Assembly: GCA_937981305.1 (NCBI GenBank)
Contig: CALJPB010000218.1
Span: 1-15,427, forward strand
Length of the DNA: 15,427 nucleotides
Source of the DNA: an uncultured Selenomonas sp.
Lineage (GTDB): Bacteria > Bacillota > Negativicutes > Selenomonadales > Selenomonadaceae
Direction: 5' to 3'
Of the stretch, positions 1 to 12,400 are shown in pieces. Under the pieces are notes generated by a model that ran no database searches, was not told the DNA's origin, and saw nothing but the letters and a program-made list of their open reading frames with translations. Each line of letters starts with the position of its first letter. Positions within the stretch are counted from its first letter, which is position 1. A program made the position numbers and the translations under genes.

Positions 1-400
1 TTGCAAAGAACGTATCCTCCGCCGCGCCGATGGTCCGCGCATAAGCCTCCTCTGCCGACCAGCCCGCACCGTGCGAGGCCTTCAGTTCGGCGGTATATGC
101 CGCACGCGCCGTCTTTATCCCCTCATCCGCGAGGTACGCCTCGGAGAGATTCTTATAGTGCTCATAGAGCGCCTGCACCTCGGCATCCGTCGCCTTCGCA
201 CCGCTCATAGAGCGCGCGGCAGCCTTGCCAAGACTCTCCAAACCATCGAGCCGTTCCTTCTTTGCCGCAGCAGCCGACTTCGCACTCTCATGGGCCTGGT
301 CGCCCGCATTCGTCAGCCCCAGCGCACGCCAGCGCTCCATACGCTCCGCTGCATCGGAGAGTCTGCCCTCCTCGGGCATGGCATCGACGATGGCGCCTTC
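1..400 (-). other. Helical, charged region of TpsA at the window edge
   Basis: Residues about 4354-4486 change from beta-helix to Ala/Glu/Lys/Arg-rich helical sequence ('DAAERMERWRALGL', 'ESAKSAAAKKERLDGLESLG', 'SEAYLADEGIKTARAAYTAE'). It may be the start of the C-terminal region or another insert; the cut at base 1 prevents a decision. Confidence 0.45.
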
Positions 401-3400
401 TGCCGTCAGATATACGCCGCCGACTTTGCTTTCAATCCTGCCGACCCTCATGTCGCCCGTATACTTGTTGGTCAGATTGATGTCATTCTTTGCCGTTGCG
501 TCCACGCGGCTGCGTGCCAATACGGAAAGGTCGATTCCCCCTTCCTCACTCGTAAGGGAGATGTTGTCGCCCCACACGGTAGTCTTATGGTCTGTCCCCA
601 CACCCCTTATGCTGCCGCGCGCATGAATGGCGGTATCCATCAAGGCACGTGCATTGACGATCTGCAGAGCGCCGCGCTGCGAAGTGAGGTCGATTGCCCC
701 ATTCCCCGCATTCAAATCAAGTTTCGAGGGGTTAGCTGCATCGGCTGCGCTCTGATGCAGCTTGATGCCTGCTCCGGCAACCACATTCAGGTTGTTCGTG
801 TAGACGACGCCGTTCTTTTCGAGATTGCTTTCAACCCTGCCCCTATCCGAGTGCAGATTGACAGTATATGCGCTGTTCGTGATGTTGCGGATGGCACCGT
901 CGAGGATGAGATTGCCGCCTGCATGAACGTTCACTTTGCCGCCCGCATACCCGTTCACATTGCCGCCCGGCACGTTCACATTGTCCTTGTCGTGGCCCCT
1001 GGGGAACTCCACGTAGATCCTATTGCTTGCGGCGATCCGGTAGGTGTTGCTCGACCCCTTCGTCTTGACCTTGTTCCACTGATGGAAGTAAATGCCGTAC
1101 TTAAGGGCCGACCCCCACCCTTCATTGATCATGTGTGGCGTGCCGTCACTGTTATAGACACGTTTCCCGTCTTTCTCCTGCCATTTTCCATAGTACTTGG
1201 TGACGGCAGGCGGATCCGGGAAAATCTCCTCGGCCTTGGACTCATATTTGTCTCCGTCCACGCGATAGTACTCGCCATTCATATTTTCCGTGCCGAAATA
1301 GACACCGCTCGGCAGGCTGTCCCCATTCGACGTTGCCGTACTGACGCGCACCGTGCCATTTTCGATATTTTTCTTGTTGACATTGGAGCCGACATTGCCC
1401 GTTGTCCAATGACCGTTGGCAAGGAAGCGCTCCCCGTAGGAGTAGCTCTTCTGTGTCTTCGTGCCGCTCCTGCCGCCCGTCCAGTTGTAGGTCAGATCTT
1501 TTTTCGGATCATAGTACGCATAGAACGCTTCGCCGCCGCCCCCCTTCGGAGCCTTTTTGAATTCACCCTTATCCGCCTCCTTTGCGCCGATGGTGTAGGA
1601 GCGGTAGGTACCGTCGCTCAGATACTCGGTTGTCTTGCCCGTATTCCGGTCATTGAGGGTAACCCTGCCGCCGCCCGCGCGGTTCGTAATCGCCCCCAGA
1701 TGAAGGTCACGCGCCAGCCCGGAGGTGGATATGTCGATGTCTGACTCGCCGCTGCGTGCGCGTATCCTGCCGCTGCCGGTGCTGTAGATCGCGCCCGTGA
1801 TCGTGATATTGCCGCCGCCCGTCTCCATCGCATCGGTAAAGAGATAGCCCTCCTTCGCGTTGTAGTAGACGGCAGGACTATACCCCAATGCCTTGCCGGT
1901 ATCGTCCCAGTAGGTCTCACCGCCGCCGACGAGCAGACGCTCCTCTGTGCGCAGCCGGTCAGCATCTTCCAGCTTCTTTGCAGCACGCTGATCAAGGCGC
2001 ACCTTATAGGAGGTGTAACCGCTCTGGATGATTCCGTTGATGTTGACGTTGCGTGCTGCAATCGAGATGTCCTTGCCCGCGACCCATGAGCCCGTCGCCT
2101 TATTTGCCAGCAGATTGATTTGCTTTCTCTTCTCAGGATCATTGGTGAGCGTCAACAGCCAGGTATAGAAATCACCGGTGTTGTTGAACTTGAGCGGTGT
2201 CTTATTTCCCTTTTCCAATTGGTCGGAAACGTAATTCTGGATCTCCTTCTCCATCCACGGAGGACTGAACTCCATCCGCGGATCGCCTCCGATGAAGACC
2301 GTTCCATTCGGAGAGGACTGGCTGACGGCGCCCTTCGGGGCTTCGACCTTGATGTTGGCGCCACGCATATTGCTCCGTTCGGCGGAGCGAATGCTGCTGC
2401 TGTCCGTTTGAATGGTAATCGTCCCCGGGGTAATGATGTCGCCGTGCAGTTCGATATCCGCATCTGCCGCAGCCGCCGTCGAGTGAATCGTGACGGCGGA
2501 GTCGGAGGTATTCGTATCGGCGTGAACTGCACCGCCAAACTGTTTCCCTGTGAGATTCGTCTCGCCGAGACGTACCCTGCCGCCCGGGTCGGAGATCTTG
2601 ACATCCTGCACGATGAGACGGCGCTCCGCCGCACTCTGCACGTTGACGACAGGCGCTCCCTTTGCCGTCAGGCTGCCCGTTCCGCTGACGGCATCCGCCT
2701 CGAGGTTCACATCGCCGCCCGAGACGGCAAGATTGGGCAGAACGAGTCCGATGGTCGTGCGGCTTGGCAGAATGGTATCCCCTGCCACGAAGCCCTCCGC
2801 TTCCATCGTTGTTTTCAGTGAACCGAGCGCGTCTTTGAGGTTATTCGCCTCTGTCGAACCTTTCTTCACATTGAAGTATGCCCGCATGAGTTCGTTGTAC
2901 TCCGCGAGGTAGGGATTGTTCAGCGTGAGATTTCGGTAGCTGATGGCGTTTTTGCCGAACCACTCCCCGCCTTCCGTGATGTCCGCCTTGACCGTACCGA
3001 CGAGCTTTCCATAGAGCCACTGTTCCTCGCCCGCACCCAGCGTCCCGCTGCCCTCCGAGAGGAGGTAAATGTCGCGCAGCAGGCGTTCCTCCTCCGTGAC
3101 ATCCGTCTTTTGCACCAGCGCCTCTTTCTGCGCCGGTGTCATCGCAGCAAGCCTTGCCGCAAGTTCGTTGGTCTTCGCCTCCGACATACCGGGTGTCGTC
3201 TGCCGGATGCTCATGCTGAGGCGGTTGTGGATGCCGGCGGTGACGGAGCCGTCTACCTGCACCTCATTGTGCCTCGTCTCCCCTTTTCTGTCCCCTTCGC
3301 CGTTCGCCGTCGTCGTCAGCGAACTCTGCGCGCCCTTGCCCGACCAGATATTGTATGCGGTCGCGCTCTCATACGCCTGTGTATAGCCCGACACTGCAGA

Positions 3401-6400
3401 GAGATTCGCATGGCGGACGCTCTCAACCTGCGCGCCACGCTCGATGCTGACGGTGTTGGTCTGCGTCATCTTATTGTCGAGTTTGGGGGCACTGCGCAGG
3501 GGAATCCCCGTCCGGTTCGTCGCATCCGCCAGAAGCGAGAGCTTGAACGTGCCGAGATTGCGCTCGCCCGTCTGCGGGTCGATGCCGCGTCCCGTATAGA
3601 GATTTACGTCGTTGGAACTAAAGAGCGTGCTCGCCCCGTCGACACGGACGGTATTCCCGCGCGTGATGTTCGATGTGAGTGCCGCACTTGCCGTACCCGC
3701 AAGACCTCCCTGCGTGTCGGCATTCATCTCATAGCGGATCTCGGTATTGTCTCTCGCCGCAAGTGCGATATTCGCATCTGCCTTTGCAGTCGCGAGATGG
3801 CTGTTGACGGCATCGACGGTGTTATCATAGGTCACGCCGAGGCTGCCGTTCATCATGGTGAACGGAATCACACCCGCAGATTTCACGATGCCGGTGGTCT
3901 TGGATGTGCCCTCTGTGAGGCTCTGCGCGGTGATCCCCGCATAGCCCGTTGTCTTTGCACTGCTGTTCTTAAATGTGACCTTTGCCGTCTCCGTCATGTT
4001 CGAGGAGACCTCGCCCGCACTCAGCGTGCCCGCGCCGTAGCCGCTCGCCGCGTCCTTGTCCGCGTGGCTGAACACATTCTTCGCCTCGTAGTTCTGCGCG
4101 CCGACCGTCTCGATCTGCGCGTTCTCTACGGAGACAGCTGCGTTCTGAGCGAGCGTCTTTGTCAGCCGCGTGCCGCTGCCGCCGACGATTGCCGCCTGAA
4201 GTGCGTCGACATCGTGTACGGTGTTGTCATAGGTGGATGCCTTCGCGTCGAGCGCGCCCAACAGATTCCACGTCCCCATGAGCTTGGTCTTCGCGCTGAG
4301 GGTTGTATCATCCGAAATCCATGCAGCAATGGGGCTGATGGCGACGAGCGCGCCGCCGCTGCCGTCTGCCTTGCCCTTCTTCACCTCCTCAGCGTCCGTG
4401 GTGAGCGCGGCATTATGGAGGATACTGCCGCTGCCTGTGCCGTAAGCAGTTGTATCACTGTGGAGCACATTCTTGATTGCGCCGTAGTTTGTAGCCGTAG
4501 CAAACAGACCTCCCGCAGCGATGCCGCGCGCGTCCAGATCCTGTGTATGAATGTTCTTGGTACTGATTTGCAGCTCTTTAACCCCGCTCGGCTGTGCCGA
4601 TGTGGGTGAAATTACCGCTGTTCTGTAGTTCGTTCTGCTCGAAAGGAGGGTCTTGGCGTCGCTGTAAGCGCCGATCTTCGCCGTGCTCACCTGCACGCCC
4701 GCAGTTCCTGCCGCGCTCAGAGCTTTCAGCTGTGCCGACTCCTTTGCGTTCGTCTCGGCGGAGATGGTGACAGTCCTACCCGTAAGCGTGTTCTCCCCAT
4801 CCGTCCTGCCGCCCTGCTGATCCTCCACACCGACGAGAATGCGATTCCGATAGGCGTTTTCCGCCGTGCCAAAGGAGGCGGAGGCGTGCGTCGCCGTCGC
4901 CGCCGCAATCATGCTCGCCGAAAGAGCGCCGGTCTCGGCGCGCACGTCGGCGCGGTTGTCCGTCCGGAGCGTCAGCGCCCCCGCCGCCGCGAGCGTATTC
5001 TCCTTCGCTAGGTGCATGGTCATGCCGCCCGTCTCGCGCGCAAGCGCCGCGATGCCGTTGCCGGCAAAGGTGATGCCGCTCGCTGCCGCCTTTGTAATTG
5101 TTTGCAGGGTCGGCGCGTCAGCTGTTTTTGCCGCACGCGTCATGGAGAGCGTCAGATCCCCGTCTGCCGTGAGCGTACTGTTTGCGACGCGCATGGTCTG
5201 TACGCCGTCATGGGCGGCATTGCCGACGAGGATGTTTGCTCCATTGCCGGTGGCTGCCGCAACGCCGATGATCTCCACCTTGCCCGTTGTGGCGTCGCGC
5301 GTCGTGCCCGTGATGGTCTTGCCGTGCATCTCTGTGCCGGAGATGGCGAGGTCGTTCCTGCCGCCCATGTTCAGCCCGCCATAGGCGGCATTGAATGCGC
5401 CCGCTCCTGCCGCGCCCTGATAGATTTTAAGAGCCGCCGCGCCGTCCTTTGCGGAGTCAAGCGTGATCGTATCCGCACGCAGCTTGCTGCCCGATGTGAC
5501 AACCTCCGCATTCGCCCTGCTTTCGACGATGCCGGCAGCGCCCCCGACGGCAATGCCGCCGACACCTGCCTGCATGGTGAGCTGCGTGATGTTCATGGTG
5601 TCGCGTGCGCTGAGGCTGATTGCACTGCCGTTTCCATCCGCACGGATGTGCGAGCGCTCCGCGCGTGCGGATGCCTTTGCCTCCGTGCTCGGCGCGGTCT
5701 TTTCCGCAAGTGCATTGCCGCTGTTATCGGACGAGACGTAGGACAACCCCTCCTGAGAGCGCGCTGCCGCATCCTGCTCCTGCGCTTTTTCATTGTCCGT
5801 GTGCTGTTTCAGATCGGCACGCTGCTTCTCCTTGTCCGAGCCTTCCTCCATTGTATAGGAATCCTTCAGATCCGCGCCGACGTTCATCACCATGATGTTC
5901 AGCCCAACTGCTGCAATGCCGGCCGCGCCGTTTGTCGCAAGCTGCCGGATCGTCTTTGCATCGTGCGCCGTAATGTCTGCCGCCTCGCGTGCATGGAGCG
6001 TGCTGCCCGTGACCACGCTCTCGACGGTGGATTTGAAGTTGTTGACCGCAATGCCGACGCTCGCACCGACAGCACCGCCGCCGTACACGCCGCTCTGCTC
6101 GTCAAAGTCCAGATCGTTCTCCGCCGTGACGGTGATCTTCTTTGCCGCCGTCTCCGGTTTGGTATCGTTCTTGTCCTTCTTGATCGACCCGAGGCTGCTG
6201 TCTCTGACCACCGCTTTGACGGTGTTCCGCACGTCTCCGCCGCCAATGCTCGCGCCGACGCCTCCGAGCCCCGCCGCGCCGAGGCTGTAAACGGCGTTTG
6301 TCAAATGCTCCTCGTTGTGCGCACGGACAAGCGTCTCGCCCTGATCGTCCGCATAGGAGACGGTCGTCCCCGCAACATCCGCCTCAGTCGTGCTGCGGTC

Positions 6401-9400
6401 GAGGAGAACCGCCGTGCCGACGCCCGCGCCGACACCATAGCCCGCAAGCCCCTTGGTGAGCGCATTTGCATGGAGGCGTGCCAGATTGTCCGCTGTGACG
6501 CTGAGACCGCTCACGTCCACCTTGCTGTCCGTCAGCGCGGCATTCGTATGCTGCTCCATGCGTACGAAATTGTTCGAATTTGCCGCGCCGAACTCGTCGG
6601 CAAAGCTGACGCCCATGGTGAGGGCGGCAATGCCCTGCCCGGAGCGTGCGGCGATGGCGGCGTTTTTCGCCGTAATCGTGCTGCGCTCCGCCGCTGCCTG
6701 AGTCGTGCGGTTCACGAGGTTGATGCTCGATCCTGTGCCGAGGGCTGCGCCCTCTCCTGCGACGGAGACCGTGCCGACGAGCGCACCGCTGTTCGTCGCA
6801 TCATCGGCGCGTACGGAGACATCCGCCCCCGCCGCCTTTGCCGTCGCGTCCGTGATCTTCGCCGAGGTCGTTCCGCCGATGACATTTGTGTTGACGGTTC
6901 CGCTTACTACAGCGCCCATTCCTGTGACGCCGGCATTGACGAGGAAGGAATTCTCCGTGTGCGTCGCCGAGGCGGAGACAGCGACCCCGCGATACGTATT
7001 TTCCTTGCGACCCGCCGAAAGGCCGTCCAGTCCGGTGAGTGTGCCGAGTGTCAGAGGCGCGTTGTAGAGTTTGTCATGATCCAGTCCGTCCTTAACCGTG
7101 GTTGCCGCATCCGTATTCTTCGTATGGGAAATAACCTCCGTTCCTCGGCCGGAGATCTCTGCATCCGTATGCGAACCGATGATGTTTGTGCTGACCGAGA
7201 CACCGGCGGCGGCGCCCTCTGCCGATGCTGTGAGCTGACCGGAGTAGTTCTGTATGCGGTCGTCGCTCGCCGCCGTGACAACGGCGTTCTTTCGGGCCGT
7301 CACCTTCGCGCCGTCCGTGATCTTCGCGCGGGTATCGTTATCAATCTTGTTGACGGCGACCGAGCCGGAAACGGCGACGCCCTCGCTGCTCGCGGCAACG
7401 CCCATGCCGATGTTGAGGATGTCCAAGTCGCTCCTCACATCCGTGATAACATTCGCCGCATGTATCTTCCCGCCGCTGATGACGGCATTGGTGTCGGCAT
7501 CGAGAAGGTTGACGGCAACGCCGGCGCCGATCGCCGCACCTTCGGACGACCCCGAGCCGACGATGGCAAAGGTGCGTGCCGTCAGTTTGCCGTCCGCCTG
7601 TACCGTGACATCCCCCGCCGTTTTGCCCGCTTCTGCCTCAATGTCGGAACTGACGATCTCCGCCGTCGTATCCTGATCGACATCGGCGACCGCTGCCGCC
7701 CCCGCAAATGCGACACTACCGCCCGAGCCGGCGACATTGAGCGCGACGGTGTTCAGCTCGCCCTTGTTTTTGGCGTTCACGTCCACCATGCCGCCCTCTG
7801 CGAGGCGTATTTTCGCCCCGCTGATGCGTGCCGTGTTCTGCTGTCCGAGCAGGGCGTTGAAAGCGACGGAAGCGCCTACTGCACCGCCCTGCGTGGAGGC
7901 AGAGACACCGCCGACGGCGGCATCCTGACGCGTCTGGTCAAGTGTTGTCACACGGACGGACTTCGCGCCCCTGATCTCTGCGTCGACCATCCGCCCCTTC
8001 GTCACCTCATACTGCGCAATCTCCGCGCGGGTATCGTTTTTCCCGACGTTGACGGAGATGGCGCCGCTGACGGCTGCCTGTGTCCCTGCGGCAACCCCTG
8101 CTGTCAGCGCCTCAATGCCGCCGATGTTCTGCGCGTTGAGGTTTACGATGCCGTCGTGCGAGAGCGTCAGTCTGCCGCCGCGCAGTGCTGCCGTCGTATT
8201 GTTGTCGATCATGTTGACGGCGGTGGCAAGCCCTGCCGCCACACCTGCGCCGCCCGCAGAGACACTGATCTGTCCCGCGACGTTGACGAGGAGGCTCTTC
8301 GTGAGTGCGTTCGCCTGCAGTTTTTGCGCCTTGATCGTGCTGTCCTTGACGATCGCAGAGGTCTCATTGTTCGTCGCGATGACAGAGGCGGAACCTGCTG
8401 CCGCGATGCCGCCACTGCCCGCTACGCCCGCCGCTACGTTTATGGCACGGGTATCGGCGACGCTCTCCACGTTAAGCCCCTGCGCGCCCTTCAGCTCCAG
8501 GTCGCTGCCGCTCACGCCCGCCGTGAAGTCATTCTTAATCACGCCGACACCGACGCCGATCCCCGCCGCTGTCGCTGCGCTGCTGCCCGCCGCAGCGGAG
8601 ATGCTTGCCGCCGCCGTGACGATGGTACTGCCGCCGCTGTGCGTCAGATTGCCGTCCTGATCGACCGCAAGGGAACTGTTGCTCTTGCCCTTTGCAAAAT
8701 CCTCTTGATACTTGTCACCCGAGGTCTCGATACCGCGCTCCTCGAGATACTCCTGATATGCGCCCGCCTCCTGTTTGTCGTCCGCACGGACATTTGCGCT
8801 GTCTGCCGTCAGCGTGACCCTCGTGAGTTGTGCCGCCGTCTTGTTCGCGAAGTTGTTCACGACAAAGCTGCCCGTCACCGCGGCTGCATGTTCGGAGCCG
8901 GAGGCAGCGCCGACACCGATCGCTGCGCCGATCTGCGTCATCCCGGAAACAGCTTCGTTCGTGAGCGCGCCAATATTGCGCAGTGCGCCCGTATCCTTGC
9001 GTGTCTGTGTGATGTCCGCGTGCACGTCATTCCTCAGATTGGATACGGCGACGACCGCGCCCACCGCATTCGAGCTTTTGCTGCCGAAGACAAGCCCCGC
9101 ACTCACACCACCCGACACCTGCGTATTCGAACTGACGGCGCGATTGGAAAGATCTGTTTTCTGTATGCCCGTGAGTGCCGTTCCGTCCGCCGCCGCATTG
9201 ACGTAGTTATCCCGCATCTGTGCCGACGTGACCGATCCGCCCTCGTTGTACGTCAAAGAAACGGGGACAGCGGTGGATGTCACCGTGTTTCCGCTTGTTT
9301 TCATGACCGACAGTCCGAGCGCGGCGGCAACGGTTCCGCCTTTCTGAACGGCGACGTTTTCAATGCTGTCCGCGCCTTTGATGCGATTGTCCGACATGAG

Positions 9401-12400
9401 CGCCAGAACGTCGCGATGTCTCTGCACGTTGACGCTCGCCGCACCCGCAATGCCGGCGTTCGCGCTGTCTTCGTTCTGGCTCTTCGTGGTGGTTTTCCAC
9501 GTGACCGCCAGTGCGCCGCCCCATGCGCCCGTAAAGGAGGAGTCCTGTGCGCTGACGGTGAGGTTTTTCATGGCTGCGGGCGATGCCGCATTTGTCGTCA
9601 GGGTGACGTTCGCCCCCTTCATCTCTGCCGCCGTCGTCACCTTGCTGAGGTTGACCGAGGCGCTGCCCGCCAGATCGAGGGTAAACGGAGGCTGCTTCTG
9701 ATTAAATCCGAGGTTCTTGACCGCGTTGATCGGAACCGTCTTTTTTTCCGCCTGTCTTTTGAGGGAACTCCCTACGAGATCCTGCAGCTTGTTGTCGATC
9801 TTCGTAATTCCGTTACCGACCATGTTTTTGCCGGTCGTGACCGTCTGACCGATCTTGTCAAAGATGCCGCCCTTTTCGCTGGTGTCATCGCCGGTCGCGA
9901 TTGCGCCCGCAGCCGCAGCCGCATTGATGAGTCCCTTCTGCTCGGCATTGACGTCCAGTGTCTCCGCCTGCACCGCGCCCGCCATCTTCTTCGCCGCCGT
10001 GCCGTAGAGATCCGCAGAATTCACATTCCCAAAGGGCTGCACCGCACGTTTCTGCGCCGCACGGATCTGCTTCTCCGTGCGCTGCTCTGCGGTCTTATCC
10101 TGCGGTGTCTCCTCTGCCGCATCGTTGTCGGCAATCGCCGCGATGCTTGTCTGCGCAACGTTGTTGAGCGCAGCGGAAAGCCCGATCGCGGCTCCCGTGC
10201 CAAGAACCGCCGAGCCGGCGATGTTCGTGATATTCGTCGTGTTCAGCGCGTTCATCTGCGCCGCCGCAGCTGCCGTGATCTTTGCCTCGTCGTCGACGGA
10301 GGTCACAGCCCCCGATGTGCCGCCGACGTAGTTCGCCATGCCCTGAAAGCCGATCTTGCCGCCCTTGCCCGCTGCAACGGCGAGGTGGATGCCGTCATAG
10401 CTGTTCGTCGCCTTGATTGCAGCCTTCTTGCCTGTAATCTCCGTGCCTTCCGCGACGATGGTGTCCGCCGTTGTATCGCCGACGGTGATGCCGAGGTTGC
10501 CGCCGATCGCGATATCTGCACCCGCCTGCCATGCGGGTGCGCCCACCAGTGTCACGAGCTGCTTTTTGCTGCTTGCCGCAACCGTCACTTCATCCTCTGC
10601 TGTGACCTTCGTGCCGCGTCCCAGAACGACCGCCGCATGGTTATCGACATCGGCAAAATTGACCCCCGCCGCGCCCGCAATTTTCGCCTGCTCCGCATCG
10701 GGGTTTTCCTGCGTCGGCCCCTTGCCCGAGAACTTCGCCGATGCCTGGAAGGTCAGGTAGCTCGAAGGGTTGGCAAACACCAATGCACGTTCCGCAAGGT
10801 TTGCAGGAACTGTGACGTCCTCTTTGAGCACGTCTGCCACGGCTTTTATGGCGGCAGCGAGTTCTTTTGCCTCCTTCAGCCCCTCCTTCGAGACGATATA
10901 GGCGGAGTCATTGTCGCACTTTTTCAGATACGCCTCGGCCTTATCCTGCGCCGCAGTCAGCGTAGCGGCGTGCGTGCCTTGAAAGGCGGCGCAGTACTGC
11001 TTGAACTCTTCGAAGCTCGCGCGGAGTTCGCTGATCATATCGTCAATATTTGTGTAGAGAACATGCCCATCTGCCGTGATGTCAACGCTCTTTCCCGTGA
11101 TGTTCGGTGCGTAGGATGTGCCGGACTCCTCTGCCGCAAGGGTCGTGACACCCGCCGTATTCTTGATGTTCGCCACGTTCACGGCAAAGCTGCCCATGCC
11201 CTGCGTTTCCTTGGTCTGATGCGCCTGAACCCGTTCCGTCTTTCCGTCCTCCGTGAGGTACCAGTTCGGATCCGTATGGCTGTTGACGGCACTCTGCGCC
11301 CGGACATGCGTACCGCGTATGATGCTGTCCGCATCAATCTTCACCGCTCCATCCGAGCGAACGACCGCGTGCGGCGCAAGGAGGACATTCGCCTGCTGCT
11401 CCTCATTCAGCACGTTGACCGCGCCGCCGAGCGAGATTTTCTCCCCCAGCTTGTCGAGTTCGATCGGCGAGGAAAGTCCATCACTGGGAAATCCGATCTT
11501 GGAGCGAATGCCTCCGATGACATTCTTGATCTTCTGTGTCAGTCCCGTGACGGTGTTCGTATTCGCTGCGGCATTGGAAAAATATGTCATCATACCGCTC
11601 TTGCCGGCTGCCGTGCTCGCCTCCACACTGTTTTTCAGCTGCGTGTTATAGGCATGGATGTTCGCAGCCGTCTTACCCGTGACGGTGCCGCGCACCTCCG
11701 TATGCGCCGCACTCGTCTGCTTCGTCACATTGACAGCGACATTGAGCAGGGAGTTTTCCTTGCCGGAAGCGCTCGCAGAGGTCTCCAATTTGCTCGTCGC
11801 ATCGGCTGTGATGTCCGCCTGTTTCTCTGCCGTGACTGCTGCGCCCTGCCCGATTTCCACCTGTGCGTCGTTATTGCCGCGCGCTACAAGAACGGCGACA
11901 TTCATGATCTGCGTCGAGTCCGCTCCTGCGCCGAGCTGCGTTGTCTTTGCATGGGCGGCTGCAATCAGATCCTCGCGGGATTTTGCATGAACGTCCACAC
12001 TGCCCTGCTCTGCCGTGAGATGCCCCTCTACGGTCACATTTGCCGCGCTCTGAGCCTTGGCATAGGCGACCGCCATCGCAGGAACTGCGTTGGTGTGCTT
12101 GATGTTTGCAAATTTGATTTTGGATGTGGTCGCACCCGCATCCACGGAGGAGCGTGCATCTGCGCCGACGATCAGCGCACGCTCCTGAACCACCGTCTTG
12201 CCGTCCTGCGTCACCGTGAGATCCGCGCCCTTTGCCGTGAGTGCGGCATCTGCGCCGATCTTCACCGTCGCCTCACTGCCCATAATCATGTAGGAAGGAT
12301 CGACGTTGACGGCGATGACCCCTGCGACTTCATCGGCAAGCCCCGCCGGATTTGAAAGAGGTCCTGCCTCCGAGGCGATATTCTTCGCCTTTGCCGTGGC

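Noticed and set aside
71..1744. Plus-strand 557-codon open frame as a gene
   Set aside because: It lies in the same codon-register antisense frame as tpsA and has shadow-type composition.
1618..2634. Two minus-strand frames (1618..2142 and 2152..2634) as small genes
   Set aside because: They are in a different minus frame inside tpsA, with Arg/Ser-rich sequence typical of out-of-frame reading.
3110..4609. Plus-strand 499-codon open frame as a gene
   Set aside because: Antisense shadow of tpsA in the same register; no domain recognised.
6030..9080. CRISPR or DNA-level tandem repeat array
   Set aside because: The 165-bp periodicity is diverged protein repeats within one coding frame; no short identical repeats with unique spacers exist.
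5012..12355. Plus-strand 2447-codon open frame as a giant Arg/Cys-rich protein
   Set aside because: It is exactly codon-aligned antisense to tpsA, has no recognisable domain and Arg/Cys/His-heavy composition, and the minus frame has a signal peptide, a TPS domain and family motifs.
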